Positions 1-7,968 of a stretch of 64,000 nt of DNA are shown here, piece after piece. Source of the stretch: Sphingobium nicotianae (GTDB lineage: Bacteria; Pseudomonadota; Alphaproteobacteria; Sphingomonadales; Sphingomonadaceae); contig NZ_JAHGAW010000017.1 in NCBI RefSeq assembly GCF_018603885.1, forward strand, positions 26,143 to 90,142, given 5' to 3'. The notes under the pieces are model-generated. The model searched no databases. It worked only from the letters and a program-made list of their open reading frames with translations, and had not been told where the DNA came from. Made by a program: the position numbers and the translations under genes. Position 1 is the first letter of the stretch, and every line of letters starts with the position of its first letter.

Positions 1-660
1 CTGGCCGAAAACAGCCGCGGCTCCTATCCGATCGACTTCATCCCCAATGCCTCGGAAAAGAATCTGGGCCCGGTGCCCCAGAATATCATCTTCCTGACGG
101 CCGATGCCTATGGCGTGCTGCCGCCGATCGCACGTCTCTCGCCGGATCAGGCCATGTATCACTTCCTCTCGGGCTATACCGCGCGCGTCGCGGGCACCGA
201 GATCGGCGTGACGGAACCGCAGGCGACCTTCTCCACCTGTTTCGGCGCGCCGTTCATGCCTCGTCCGCCCAGCGTCTACGGCAACCTGCTGAAGGAGCGT
301 ATCGCCAAGGGCGGCGTGAAATGCTGGCTGGTCAATACCGGCTGGACGGGTGGCAAGGCGACCGATCCGGGCATCAAGCGCATGCCGATCAAGGTGACGC
401 GCGCGCTGCTCAACGCCGCGCTCGATGGAAGCCTCAACAATGCCGAGTTCCGCATCGATCCGAATTTCGGCTTCGAGGTTCCGGTGGCTGTCGAGGGCAT
501 CGATCCCAAGCTGCTGGATCCGCGTGAAGCATGGGTGGGCGACAAGGCCGGCTATGACGCAACGGCCGCCGAGCTGGTGCGCAAGTTCGTCACCAACTTC
601 GCCCAGTTCGAGAAGGACGTGGATGCGTCCGTGCGCGAAGTGATGACCGTCGCGGCCTGA
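1..660 (+). CDS. pckA: phosphoenolpyruvate carboxykinase (ATP), C-terminal part
   Basis: The reading frame is open from the first base, so only the last 219 residues are present and the start lies upstream of the window. PckA converts oxaloacetate and ATP to PEP, ADP and CO2 in the cytoplasm, the first committed step of gluconeogenesis. The visible part contains the family's PQNIIFLTADAYGVLPPIA strand and the GWTGG and RMPI segments of the C-terminal nucleotide and metal-binding domain. It ends in the usual helical tail. A strong hairpin follows 30 bp after the stop, so pckA is the last gene of its transcript. Confidence 0.95.
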   Translation: MAENSRGSYPIDFIPNASEKNLGPVPQNIIFLTADAYGVLPPIARLSPDQAMYHFLSGYTARVAGTEIGVTEPQATFSTCFGAPFMPRPPSVYGNLLKERIAKGGVKCWLVNTGWTGGKATDPGIKRMPIKVTRALLNAALDGSLNNAEFRIDPNFGFEVPVAVEGIDPKLLDPREAWVGDKAGYDATAAELVRKFVTNFAQFEKDVDASVREVMTVAA

Positions 661-689
661 TCGCGCACTCACGGAGTATCAAGAAACCG

Positions 690-725
690 AAATGGCGGCC
701 GCTCCAGATGGAGCGGCCGCCATTT
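690..725 (+). terminator. hairpin terminator after pckA
   Basis: A perfect 16-bp stem (690-705 with 710-725) closes an AGAT loop. The right arm ends in ATTT, with no long T-run. Its position just after the pckA stop supports transcription termination. Confidence 0.75.
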
Positions 726-891
726 GGTCGTGCGGGAGGCTCAGCTCCCGGCAGGCCGGGTCGGCAAGGCGCCGAGTTGTGGTTAATAATGCCCGGTTTT
801 CTTTCGCAACTGCGGAATGAATGGTAAATTCCCGATAATCATAAAAACGGGAATGCCCGGATCGCATTAAGCACCCAGTGGGAGATTCGTT

Positions 892-1497
892 ATGAAGAAG
901 CTCGTTAGCGCGTGTCTAATGGCGGCCTTCGCCGGCTCGGCGCACGCCACCGTCATCACCTTCGAAGGCTATACCGACCCGACCACGTCCGGCGGCTTCA
1001 CCGACTCCGGTGCTACGTTCAGCCCGCTTGCCGGCACCACCGAATTCGAGATCAGCACCTATGGTGTGCCCAACTGGGGAACTGGCGCGCCGATGATCCT
1101 GTGCCCCCGCACAACCAGCAATTATTGCGGCGGCGACTTCGCGGTCAGCTTCGCCAGCGTCGTCAATTCGCTGACCTTCCTCTTCACCGGCGACGACAGC
1201 GTTCAGAGCCTATCGGTCGAGGCGTTTCTCGGCGCGGCAACGCTGGGCACGCTCACCGTGTTTGGCGATGGCGTGACCGGCACGGCGCAACTGGTCAATC
1301 TCGCCGCCTTCGGTGATCTCGACCGGATCGTGGTGACCGGCGCATCGAAGGATCCGGCGGGCTATGGCTATGACGACTTCACCTTTCAGCTCGCGGGAAC
1401 CATTCCCGAACCGTCGAGCTGGGCGCTGATGATCGGCGGCTTCGGTCTGGTTGGCATGGCCATGCGCCGCCGGTCGGCGCGCGTCGCCTTCAGCTGA
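892..1497 (+). CDS. PEPxxWA-CTERM sorting domain protein
   Basis: This 201-residue exported protein has a signal peptide (residues 1-19, cleavage near AHA-T) and a beta-rich middle with no recognisable enzymatic domain. Its C-terminal anchor from about residue 172 reads PEPSSWALMIGGFG, then a hydrophobic helix and an MRRR cluster. That tripartite tail is the PEP-CTERM signal, which in the known system is processed by an exosortase and linked to exopolysaccharide producers. The central part resembles small PEP-CTERM proteins of unknown function. GGGAGA lies about 7 bp before the ATG. No exosortase gene is in this window. The binding partner is unknown. Confidence 0.85.
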   Translation: MKKLVSACLMAAFAGSAHATVITFEGYTDPTTSGGFTDSGATFSPLAGTTEFEISTYGVPNWGTGAPMILCPRTTSNYCGGDFAVSFASVVNSLTFLFTGDDSVQSLSVEAFLGAATLGTLTVFGDGVTGTAQLVNLAAFGDLDRIVVTGASKDPAGYGYDDFTFQLAGTIPEPSSWALMIGGFGLVGMAMRRRSARVAFS

Positions 1498-1503
1498 CAT
1501 GGC

Positions 1504-1525
1504 TCACGCAGCGTTGGTTGCGTGA
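1504..1525 (+). terminator. hairpin after the PEP-CTERM gene
   Basis: A 7-bp stem (1504-1510 with 1519-1525) with an 8-nt loop starts 7 bp after the stop codon and is followed by a broken T-rich stretch. It is a weak terminator candidate. Confidence 0.4.
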
Positions 1526-1541
1526 TGCGAGTTTGCTTTCT

Positions 1542-1575
1542 GGCGGCGGCTCCCCGTGATAGGGTGGCCGCCGCC
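1542..1575. other. GC-rich hairpin before the 105-residue gene
   Basis: GGCGGCGGC (1542-1550) pairs perfectly with GCCGCCGCC (1567-1575), and an inner CCC/GGG pairing shortens the loop. It ends 30 bp before the start at 1605. It could be a terminator for the upstream gene or 5'-leader structure, and there is no T-run to decide. Confidence 0.4.
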
Positions 1576-1604
1576 TGATTGTCAGGCCGTTGGAGGGACG
1601 TCCC

Positions 1605-1922
1605 ATGAGCATGTTCGACAATATTCTCGGCAATCTTGATGATGTTGCGGGCAAGCTCGGGCTGCCGGCCGATAAGATCCAGGCCGCGGTCCAGGCGATC
1701 CAGGAAAAGGTCGCAGCCGGCGGTGATCATGTGACCGCGCTCCAGGATGTCGCCAGGGAGCATGGCATTTCGCTCGATGGCCTGCAGGGCATGCTCGGCA
1801 GCGTGGGCAGCGGTGCGCAGGATATGCTCGCCAAGGGCATGAGTGCGCTCGACAAGGATGGCGACGGCAATCCGCTCAACAATCTGGGCGGCCTCGCCAA
1901 GGGGCTGTTCGGCAAGGACTGA
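1605..1922 (+). CDS. small conserved protein of unknown function with an EF-hand-like loop
   Basis: This is a 105-residue acidic protein. I chose the ATG at 1605 because GGAGGG at 1592-1597 sits at the right distance; an in-frame TTG at 1590 overlaps that ribosome binding site. No signal peptide or membrane segment is seen. The N-terminal two thirds are helical and Gln/Ala/Gly-rich. Near residue 85 there is a DKDGDGNPLNNL segment, which fits the DxDxDG calcium-binding loop pattern, followed by a Gly/Leu tail. The fold resembles short YidB/DUF937-type proteins, but I cannot name it. It stands alone between two unrelated genes. Confidence 0.7.
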   Translation: MSMFDNILGNLDDVAGKLGLPADKIQAAVQAIQEKVAAGGDHVTALQDVAREHGISLDGLQGMLGSVGSGAQDMLAKGMSALDKDGDGNPLNNLGGLAKGLFGKD

Positions 1923-2159
1923 CTTTCATTTTCGGCGCATTTCCGTAGAGATAGCGACGGCAACGTCGCGATTCGCTGCGCGACGTCCATCTGACCCTTC
2001 CTCAGGCGGGAGGGGTGACCTCATTCGGGAGTTGGTCATGAACTTGCAACGACAGGGCATCGCCTAGGCAAGTCGAGCGGGGGAGAGCGGTGCCCGCATC
2101 GGCACACGCTCGCGGATTGAGACGCCGCTCTCGCGACCAGATTTCGAACGGACTTCACA
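1923..2159. other. intergenic stretch without a recognised gene
   Basis: These 237 bases hold no supported ORF. A short frame from 2038 (ATGAACTTGCAACG) stops after about nine codons. No clear terminator, repeat or ribosome binding site is seen before the ATG at 2160. Confidence 0.5.
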
Positions 2160-2612
2160 ATGACTGATACATACGCGCCGCGCCTGTTCGCGCGGGCCGA
2201 GGATATTCGCGCGACCGGCGAGGCGATGCTCGCGCGGACGCTTCCCAAGGAGGCATGGACGCACGAGGCGCATCTCGCCACCTGTCTCTGGCTCCTTGTC
2301 GAGCGGCCGGACATCCGCGTCGATCGCGACATTGGCGATCTCATCCGGCGCTACAACGAGGCCGTCGGCGGCGTGAACGACGCGACGCAGGGCTATCATG
2401 AATCGATCACCCGCGCCTTTGTGGCCGGGGTGCGCTTCTATCTGGTCCGCACCGGCGAAACCGAGTTGCTGGCCGCCGTCAATGGCCTGCTCGGTGCGCC
2501 GGAGGGACAGCGGGACTGGCCGTTGCGCTTCTACTCGCGCGACAAGCTCTTCTCGGCCGAGGCGCGGCTGGGCTTCGTCGAACCCGATCTGGGCGCGCTA
2601 CCCCGCATCTGA
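2160..2612 (+). CDS. conserved hypothetical protein with paired His motifs
   Basis: This is a 150-residue soluble protein with no signal peptide. It has two conserved-looking histidine motifs, WTHEAHL near residue 40 and GYHESIT near residue 80, inside a predicted all-helical fold. I recall similar proteins annotated only as hypothetical in alphaproteobacteria. The spaced His and Glu residues would suit a metal site, but that is inference. Its 3' end overlaps the end of the convergent MurA gene by 15 bp (2598-2612). Confidence 0.7.
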   Translation: MTDTYAPRLFARAEDIRATGEAMLARTLPKEAWTHEAHLATCLWLLVERPDIRVDRDIGDLIRRYNEAVGGVNDATQGYHESITRAFVAGVRFYLVRTGETELLAAVNGLLGAPEGQRDWPLRFYSRDKLFSAEARLGFVEPDLGALPRI

Positions 2613-3908
2613 CTGCCGCGTGCCGACCCATTCGACGTCCGCACCGAGCGCGCAGAGATTTTCTGCGAAGCGCGGATGCGCGCGGCGGATCGGGTCGGCA
2701 TTGAGGATCGTCGAACGACCGGGCACGGCGCAGGCGACCATGAGCAGGGCGATCGCGACGCGGATGATGTAGGGGCTCTCCACCTCGGCGGGCGTGAGAT
2801 GGTCGCTGCTGCCCAGCGTGATCAGCCGGTGCGGATCGCACAGCACGGTCTGCACGCCGAACTTGCTGAGCTCCGACGACCAGCCGAGCGCGCCTTCATA
2901 AACCTTGTTCCAATAGAGCATCGACCCGTTGGTGCAGGCGCCGAGCGCGATGAAGATGGGGAGCAGGTCGGCGGGAATATAGGGCCAGGGCGCTGCCTCG
3001 ACCTTGGGCAGCATATGCGCCGTGAAGGGGCGCTGGACATGGGGATCACGCGCGGCGACGCGCGACCAGCCGTCCTTATGCTCGACGGTCACGCCGAACT
3101 TGGCGAAGGTCCGGTCGAGCAGCGGGAAGTGGTGCGGCACTCCGTTCCTGATCCGCATGTCGCCGCCGGTCATCGCCGAGAGGGCGAGGAAGGTCGCGAC
3201 CTCGTGAAAATCCTCCTCGAAGCTGTGGTGGGCTTCCGCCAGCGGGATGCCGCCCTCGACGGTGATCGTTGAGGTGCCCGTCCCGGTCAGCTTCACGCCC
3301 ATCGAGGTGAGAAAGGCGCAGAGCTCCTGCACATGCGGCTCGCAGGCGGCATTGATCAGCCGCGAGGTGCCCTGCGCGGAGAGCGCGCACATGATGAAAT
3401 TCTCGGTGGTCGTGACCGAGGCATAATCGAGCCAGTGGTGGATCGCCTGCGCCTGACCGGCCATCTCGATCACGACGTTTCCGGCCGCGCCGTGCACGGT
3501 CGCGCCGAACGCCTTGAACAGGTCGATATGCGGATCGATCTCGCGCGAGCCCAAAGTGCAGCCCTTGGCGTCCGTCTCCAGGATCGCCTGGCCGAAGCGG
3601 TGCAGCATCGGCGGGATCAACATGACCGAGGAGCGCATGCCGACCGGCAGCACCGCGTCGGGCCGGATGCCGGGGCCGTGATGCAGCCGGACCTTGCCGG
3701 TGTCGAAGTCCACCGCGACCTCGCTGCCAAGCTTGCGGAAGAAATCGAGCATCAGGTGCACGTCGGTGATGTCCGGCACGTTCGAGAGCGTGACCGGCGC
3801 CTGCGTCAATAAAGTCGCGCAGAGGACCGGCAGCACCGCATTCTTGTTGGCCGAGGGGCTGAGGCTGCCATTGAGCGGCCGGCCGCCCTCGACGATGATA
3901 TTGGACAA
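2598..3908 (-). CDS. murA: UDP-N-acetylglucosamine 1-carboxyvinyltransferase (MurA-like, divergent)
   Basis: MurA transfers enolpyruvate from PEP to UDP-GlcNAc, the first committed step of peptidoglycan synthesis. From a TTG start at 3908, preceded by GGAGA, the protein is 436 residues, near the usual 420. A longer frame to 4109 has no family-like sequence. Catalytic positions match the E. coli enzyme almost one for one: K22-N23, R92 (MRSS), C117 in GCTLGSR, R122, an Asp in YIPADLLP where DMQAQF is usual, and an Arg near the C-terminus. The sequence between these is far from typical MurA, so this may be a paralogue beside a standard murA elsewhere. It is divergent from the MscS gene. Confidence 0.8.
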   Translation of the reverse strand: MSNIIVEGGRPLNGSLSPSANKNAVLPVLCATLLTQAPVTLSNVPDITDVHLMLDFFRKLGSEVAVDFDTGKVRLHHGPGIRPDAVLPVGMRSSVMLIPPMLHRFGQAILETDAKGCTLGSREIDPHIDLFKAFGATVHGAAGNVVIEMAGQAQAIHHWLDYASVTTTENFIMCALSAQGTSRLINAACEPHVQELCAFLTSMGVKLTGTGTSTITVEGGIPLAEAHHSFEEDFHEVATFLALSAMTGGDMRIRNGVPHHFPLLDRTFAKFGVTVEHKDGWSRVAARDPHVQRPFTAHMLPKVEAAPWPYIPADLLPIFIALGACTNGSMLYWNKVYEGALGWSSELSKFGVQTVLCDPHRLITLGSSDHLTPAEVESPYIIRVAIALLMVACAVPGRSTILNADPIRRAHPRFAENLCALGADVEWVGTRQSDAG

Positions 3909-4053
3909 GCGAGGTCTCCGAGCGATTTCGACCCGCGTCGCAGAGTGCGAAAGGAGTCGCAAGGGGGAAGCGGAATGCCGCACCATCGCGGCGCGTCGAC
4001 CCGTGTTTCCGTAAGGATGGGGAACCGCGCCGGTCCTTCGCAGTTGCGGAAGC

Positions 4054-5157
4054 ATGCAGTTCAGCCTGCCCGACCATTGGGCCGTGCCGCCCTTGCTCGC
4101 CTCGCTCATCCTGATCGCGGTGACCGTGGCCGGCGCTCTCGCCCTTCACTGGATCGCGATGCGTCTGCTGTGCCGGCTCGTGACGCGCAGCCGGACCGCG
4201 CTGGACGATCCGTTCGTGATCCGCGCCCGCCGCCCGCTGCGCTGGCTGATCGTCGCGCTGGCGCTGGCTTTCCTGCGGCCGTCGCTGGTGCTGGGGGATC
4301 GCGGCCATGCGATCTGGGAGCAGGCCGCCGCCATTCTCGTGCCGGGTCTGATCGGCTGGCTGGCGATTGCGATGATCAGGGCGTTGCAGGACGTCGTCAC
4401 GCTGCGCGCCGACATCAGCATGGAGGATAATCTGCACGCCCGGCGCAGGCGGACGCGGACCGCGATCCTGGGCCGGATCGCCATCCTGCTCGCAGTCTTC
4501 ATCACGCTTTGCCTCATGCTCTTCAGCATTCCCGCCGTGCGAGCGGTGGGTGTCACCCTGATGGCTTCGGCGGGACTGGCGGCGCTGGCCGTGGGCGCGG
4601 CGGCGCAACCCTTGCTCAAGAACATCATCGCCGGGGTCCAGCTCGCGTTCACGGAGCCGATCCGCATCGACGATGTCGTCATCATGGATGGCGAGTGGGG
4701 CAAGGTCGAGGAAATCCACCTGACCTATGTCGTCGTCGCGATATGGGACGAGCGGCGTCTCGTCGTGCCGATCTCGAAATTCCTGGAGGAGAGCTTCCAG
4801 AACTGGACGCGCGCGACGAGCCGGCTACTCGGGTCGGTCTTCTTCTATCTTGATCCCGGCGCCGACGTGAGCCGGTTACGGGCGCGCTACGAGGAGATCG
4901 TCAAGGCATCCCGGCTGTGGGACGGGCGCGGGCAGGTGTTGCAGGTTACCGACATGAAGGCCGACGCAATCGAGGTGCGCGGTCTCGCGACGGCCCGCAA
5001 CGCGTCCGAGGCGTTCGATCTGCGCTGCGAACTGCGCGAGAAGCTGCTCGCCTTCATCCGCGAGGAGATGCCCGAAGCCATGCCGCGCCGCCGCAACGTC
5101 GCGGTCGGCGGGGAGGAGAAGGACGCGGTCAGGCCGGTTCGGGCGGCAGGTGGGTGA
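4054..5157 (+). CDS. mechanosensitive ion channel, MscS family
   Basis: This is a 367-residue inner-membrane channel that would release solutes under hypo-osmotic stress. Two N-terminal membrane helices (about residues 10-35 and 65-115) precede a pore helix near residues 165-190. That helix is rich in Gly and Ala (LMASAGLAALAVGAAAQPLL) as in MscS TM3. The MscS beta domain follows (FTEPIRIDDVV, WGKVEEI, VPISKFLEE, NWTR). GCGGAAG precedes the ATG at 4054. The last 29 bp overlap the convergent nfeD gene. Confidence 0.9.
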   Translation: MQFSLPDHWAVPPLLASLILIAVTVAGALALHWIAMRLLCRLVTRSRTALDDPFVIRARRPLRWLIVALALAFLRPSLVLGDRGHAIWEQAAAILVPGLIGWLAIAMIRALQDVVTLRADISMEDNLHARRRRTRTAILGRIAILLAVFITLCLMLFSIPAVRAVGVTLMASAGLAALAVGAAAQPLLKNIIAGVQLAFTEPIRIDDVVIMDGEWGKVEEIHLTYVVVAIWDERRLVVPISKFLEESFQNWTRATSRLLGSVFFYLDPGADVSRLRARYEEIVKASRLWDGRGQVLQVTDMKADAIEVRGLATARNASEAFDLRCELREKLLAFIREEMPEAMPRRRNVAVGGEEKDAVRPVRAAGG

Positions 5158-5593
5158 CGGTCAGGGTCGAGCCGGACACGCCGGTGACGAGCATATGCGC
5201 GCCAACTTCCGCATCCGGCCCATTCGCCCGCCAGCTTCCATCATCGACGCGCACCCGCCCTTCGCCTTTCACGATCGCCTCGATCACTTCGACTTTGCGG
5301 CCAATCATCCGCGCGGCGCGATCGTTGAGCAGGGGGTCTTCCGCCTCGACCGGCCGGGCGAGATACCAGAGGCGACCGCCCGAAACCGAGAGCGCGCTCA
5401 GGATGGCGAAGGCGAGCATCTGGAAGGACGGGTCGACCGGCAGCAGCAGGGTGACGCCCGCGGTGAGCGCGGCGGCCAGCGAGATCCAGATGAGGAAGGT
5501 GCCGGGTATCACCATCTCGGCGATGGCGAGGACGATGGCCAATATGCCCCAGAGCAAGGCCGGGGAAGCGCCGTCGAACCAGTGCATGATCAC
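5129..5593 (-). CDS. NfeD family membrane protein, partner of the adjacent SPFH protein
   Basis: This 154-residue protein has membrane helices at about residues 8-30 and 35-75. A C-terminal OB-fold-like domain follows (GRKVEVIEAIVKGEGRVRVDDGSWRA split around residues 95-125), the NfeD signature. In known pairs NfeD-like proteins bind the neighbouring SPFH/stomatin protein and help organise membrane microdomains or quality control. A GTG start at 5593 overlaps the stop of the SPFH gene (GTGA), which indicates translational coupling; ATG at 5587 is an alternative. Its 3' end overlaps the convergent channel gene. Confidence 0.88.
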   Translation of the reverse strand: MIMHWFDGASPALLWGILAIVLAIAEMVIPGTFLIWISLAAALTAGVTLLLPVDPSFQMLAFAILSALSVSGGRLWYLARPVEAEDPLLNDRAARMIGRKVEVIEAIVKGEGRVRVDDGSWRANGPDAEVGAHMLVTGVSGSTLTVTHLPPEPA

Positions 5594-6558
5594 GGCGTCT
5601 TGGTCCTTGGCAGGCCGCTTCCAGTGCGGGGCGCGGTGCCGGTTTCGTCAAGGCCGAGCGCCTCCCGGGCAATCTGGCCGATCCCGCCGAGCGTGCCGAT
5701 GAGCTGCGTCGCCTCGACCGGGAAGAGGATGGTCTTGGCATTGGGCGAGCTGGCGAACTGGCTGACCGCTTCGACATATTTCTGCGCGACGAAATAGTTG
5801 ATCGCCTGCGCGTTCCCGCCCGCGATGGCCTCACTGACCAGCGTTGTCGCCTTCGCTTCGGCCTCAGCGGCGCGCTCGCGGGCCTCGGCCTCGCGGAAGG
5901 CAGCCTCGCGCTTGCCCTCGGCTTCCAGGATCTGCGCCTGCTTGGCGCCCTCGGCGCGCAGGATCTCGGCGCTCTTGAAGCCCTCGGCCTCCAGGATGTT
6001 GGCGCGTTTCTCGCGCTCCGCCTTCATCTGCCGGCCCATCGCATTGACGATGTCGGCGGGCGGGCGGATGTCCTTGAGCTCCACGCGTGTGATCTTGACG
6101 CCCCAGGCATTGGTCGCATGGTCGACCACCGAGAGCAGCCGCGCATTGATTTCGTCGCGCTTCGAGAGGGTCTCGTCGAGGTCCATCGACCCCATGACGG
6201 TGCGCAGGTTCGTCGTGGCGAGCTGGAGCAAGGCGACATTGAGCTGGCTCACCTCATAGGCGGCCTTGGCGGCATCGAGCACCTGGAAGAAGACGACGCC
6301 ATCGACCGAGACCATCGCATTGTCCTTGGTGATGATCTCCTGGCTGGGCACATCGATGACCTGCTCCATCATGTTGATCTTGCGACCGACGCGGTAGAAG
6401 AAGGCGGGGTAAAGGTTGAAGCCCGGTGCTGCGACCTCGGTGAAACGCCCGAAGCGCTCGATCGTATAGCGATAGCCCTGGCGGACGATCTTCACGCTTG
6501 CGAAGAGATAGAAGACGACGAGAATGACGACGAACAAGGCGAGAGTGATCACGTCCAT
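5590..6558 (-). CDS. qmcA: SPFH domain/Band 7 protein, QmcA type
   Basis: This is a 322-residue membrane-anchored scaffold. A single N-terminal helix (residues 3-24) is followed by the SPFH domain (IVRQGYRYTIERFGRF, then VDVPSQEIITKDN and SVDGVVFFQV). A long charged coiled coil rich in Glu, Ala, Lys and Arg spans about residues 170-245 and drives oligomerisation. QmcA-type proteins associate with FtsH or form inner-membrane microdomains. It forms an overlapping two-gene unit with nfeD, the usual arrangement. The upstream gene on the other strand starts 94 bp away, so the two share a divergent promoter region. Confidence 0.92.
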   Translation of the reverse strand: MDVITLALFVVILVVFYLFASVKIVRQGYRYTIERFGRFTEVAAPGFNLYPAFFYRVGRKINMMEQVIDVPSQEIITKDNAMVSVDGVVFFQVLDAAKAAYEVSQLNVALLQLATTNLRTVMGSMDLDETLSKRDEINARLLSVVDHATNAWGVKITRVELKDIRPPADIVNAMGRQMKAEREKRANILEAEGFKSAEILRAEGAKQAQILEAEGKREAAFREAEARERAAEAEAKATTLVSEAIAGGNAQAINYFVAQKYVEAVSQFASSPNAKTILFPVEATQLIGTLGGIGQIAREALGLDETGTAPRTGSGLPRTKTP

Positions 6559-6651
6559 GGCCGATGGCCTCCTGCTCCGGGTGCCGCTACTATGGCTCTA
6601 CGAAACGCCGCCGGAAAGCGGAATCGGCCGGACGACAGGGAGAGACGAAGG

Positions 6652-7530
6652 ATGAAGAAGCCCCGGGACAACTCGGATACGGAATTGCCGCTGCGGCTTG
6701 TGCGCACCATGTTGTTCGTGCCTGCCTCACGTCCTCGCGCGATCGAGAAGGCGCGGACGGTCGATTGCGATTTCATCATTCTCGATCTTGAGGATTCGGT
6801 GCTTCCCGAGGACCGCGACCGCGCCCGGCAAACGGCGGTCGAGGCGGTGCGGGCCGGCTTTGGCGGCCGCCCCTGCGCGATCCGCATCAACGCCGAGGGG
6901 CGGGGCGATCATGGGCTGGACATGGTCGCGGTGCGCGCCGCGTCGCCGCCTTATGTCATTCTCCCCAAGGTGATCGAGCCGCGCCAGGCACATGACGCGC
7001 ATCTCGTGACGCAGCGGCAGGTCATCGCGATGATCGAGAGCCCGGCCGGGATCGTCAATTGCCAGCGGATCGCACGGGAGCCGGGCGTCGTCGCGCTGAT
7101 GGCGGGCACCAATGACCTGCGGCGCGGGCTCGCGATCCCGCCCGATGCGCCGCGCAGCGCCTTCTCGCTCGCGCTCCAGTCGATCGTGCTGGCGGCGCGG
7201 GCTTCCGGCGTCGCGGCGTTCGACGGGGTCTACAACAATCTGGAGGATCCCGAGGGTCTGGCACACGAATGCGAAGAGGGCCGCCAGATGGGCTTTGACG
7301 GCAAGTCGATCATCCATCCGAGCCATATCGAGATCGCCAACGCGGCTTTCTCGCCGAGCGGTCCTGCGGTTGAGCAGGCGCGTAGCCTCGTCGAGGCCTT
7401 TACCGGAGGTGCTCAGCGCTATGACGGCCGCATGATCGAGACCATGCATGTCGAGGAAGCCAAGGCGCTGATCGATCGCGCCGAGCGCCAGCGGCGCCAG
7501 CATGGCGGTGAGGAAAAACCGCTGGTCTGA
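6652..7530 (+). CDS. CoA ester lyase, HpcH/HpaI aldolase / CitE family
   Basis: This is a 292-residue cytoplasmic TIM-barrel lyase. Motifs typical of the CitE/malyl-CoA lyase group are visible: MLFVPASRP, DLEDSVLPEDR (metal-binding Glu/Asp), RINAEG, IESPAGI, MAGTNDL and GFDGKSIIHPSH. Such enzymes cleave or hydrolyse 3-hydroxyacyl-CoA such as malyl-CoA or citramalyl-CoA; the substrate cannot be told here. I start it at the ATG at 6652 with GGGAGA upstream, because the frame 5' of that opposes the SPFH gene and is unlike the family. It converges on the response regulator gene. Confidence 0.88.
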   Translation: MKKPRDNSDTELPLRLVRTMLFVPASRPRAIEKARTVDCDFIILDLEDSVLPEDRDRARQTAVEAVRAGFGGRPCAIRINAEGRGDHGLDMVAVRAASPPYVILPKVIEPRQAHDAHLVTQRQVIAMIESPAGIVNCQRIAREPGVVALMAGTNDLRRGLAIPPDAPRSAFSLALQSIVLAARASGVAAFDGVYNNLEDPEGLAHECEEGRQMGFDGKSIIHPSHIEIANAAFSPSGPAVEQARSLVEAFTGGAQRYDGRMIETMHVEEAKALIDRAERQRRQHGGEEKPLV

Positions 7531-7548
7531 CCGGCCGCGGACGATCGG

Positions 7549-7968
7549 TCAGGCGACGACCTGCTCGATCGTCCGCCGCAGCTGAAAAGACGACACCGGC
7601 TTGAACAGGGTCGCCGCGGCATGGTCGAGCGCAATCCGGTCGATCGTGGCCTGTTCGCGCGATCCTGTGATGAAGATGACCTTGGAGCCGACCCGCGCGT
7701 GGATTGCGAGCGCGGCGTCGACGCCGTCGCCTTCGCCCTTGAGCCGCATGTCCATGAGCACGAGTCCGGGCGCATGCCGGGCGGCGAGATCGATCGCGTC
7801 GCCCGCACTTGCGGCAATACCGCATACCTCGATGCCCATGTCCTGGAGTTGCACCCGCAACCCCTCCGCGATGATGAACTCGTCCTCGACGACGAGCGCG
7901 CAATTGATCGATGTCAGACCAGTTTCGGCGTTGGCAGCGTGACCCTTGCCATCGTCCCTTTTTGCCAT
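7549..7968 (-). CDS. single-domain response regulator
   Basis: This is a 139-residue receiver domain with no output domain. The acidic pair (VVEDE, about residues 28-30), phospho-acceptor Asp73 in LVLMDMRL, the Thr in VIFITGS and the Lys in LFKPVSS are all present. Its first 18 codons overlap the 3' end of the histidine kinase gene, so the two are co-transcribed and it is the obvious phosphorylation target. With no DNA-binding or enzymatic domain, it probably passes phosphate on or acts by protein contact. A shorter start inside the overlap is possible. Confidence 0.88.
   Translation of the reverse strand: MAKRDDGKGHAANAETGLTSINCALVVEDEFIIAEGLRVQLQDMGIEVCGIAASAGDAIDLAARHAPGLVLMDMRLKGEGDGVDAALAIHARVGSKVIFITGSREQATIDRIALDHAAATLFKPVSSFQLRRTIEQVVA

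Noticed and set aside
4021..4045. GGAAC-N17-GTT before the MscS gene, resembling an EcfG general-stress promoter
   Set aside because: The -10 part would be only 9 bp from the start codon and lacks the full CGTT, so a chance match is likely.
3076..4719. A 547-codon open frame on the minus strand across murA and the MscS gene
   Set aside because: It is the antisense or alternate frame of two well-supported genes, is very rich in Arg, Asp, Gln and His, as shadow frames in high-GC DNA are, and shows no family motif.
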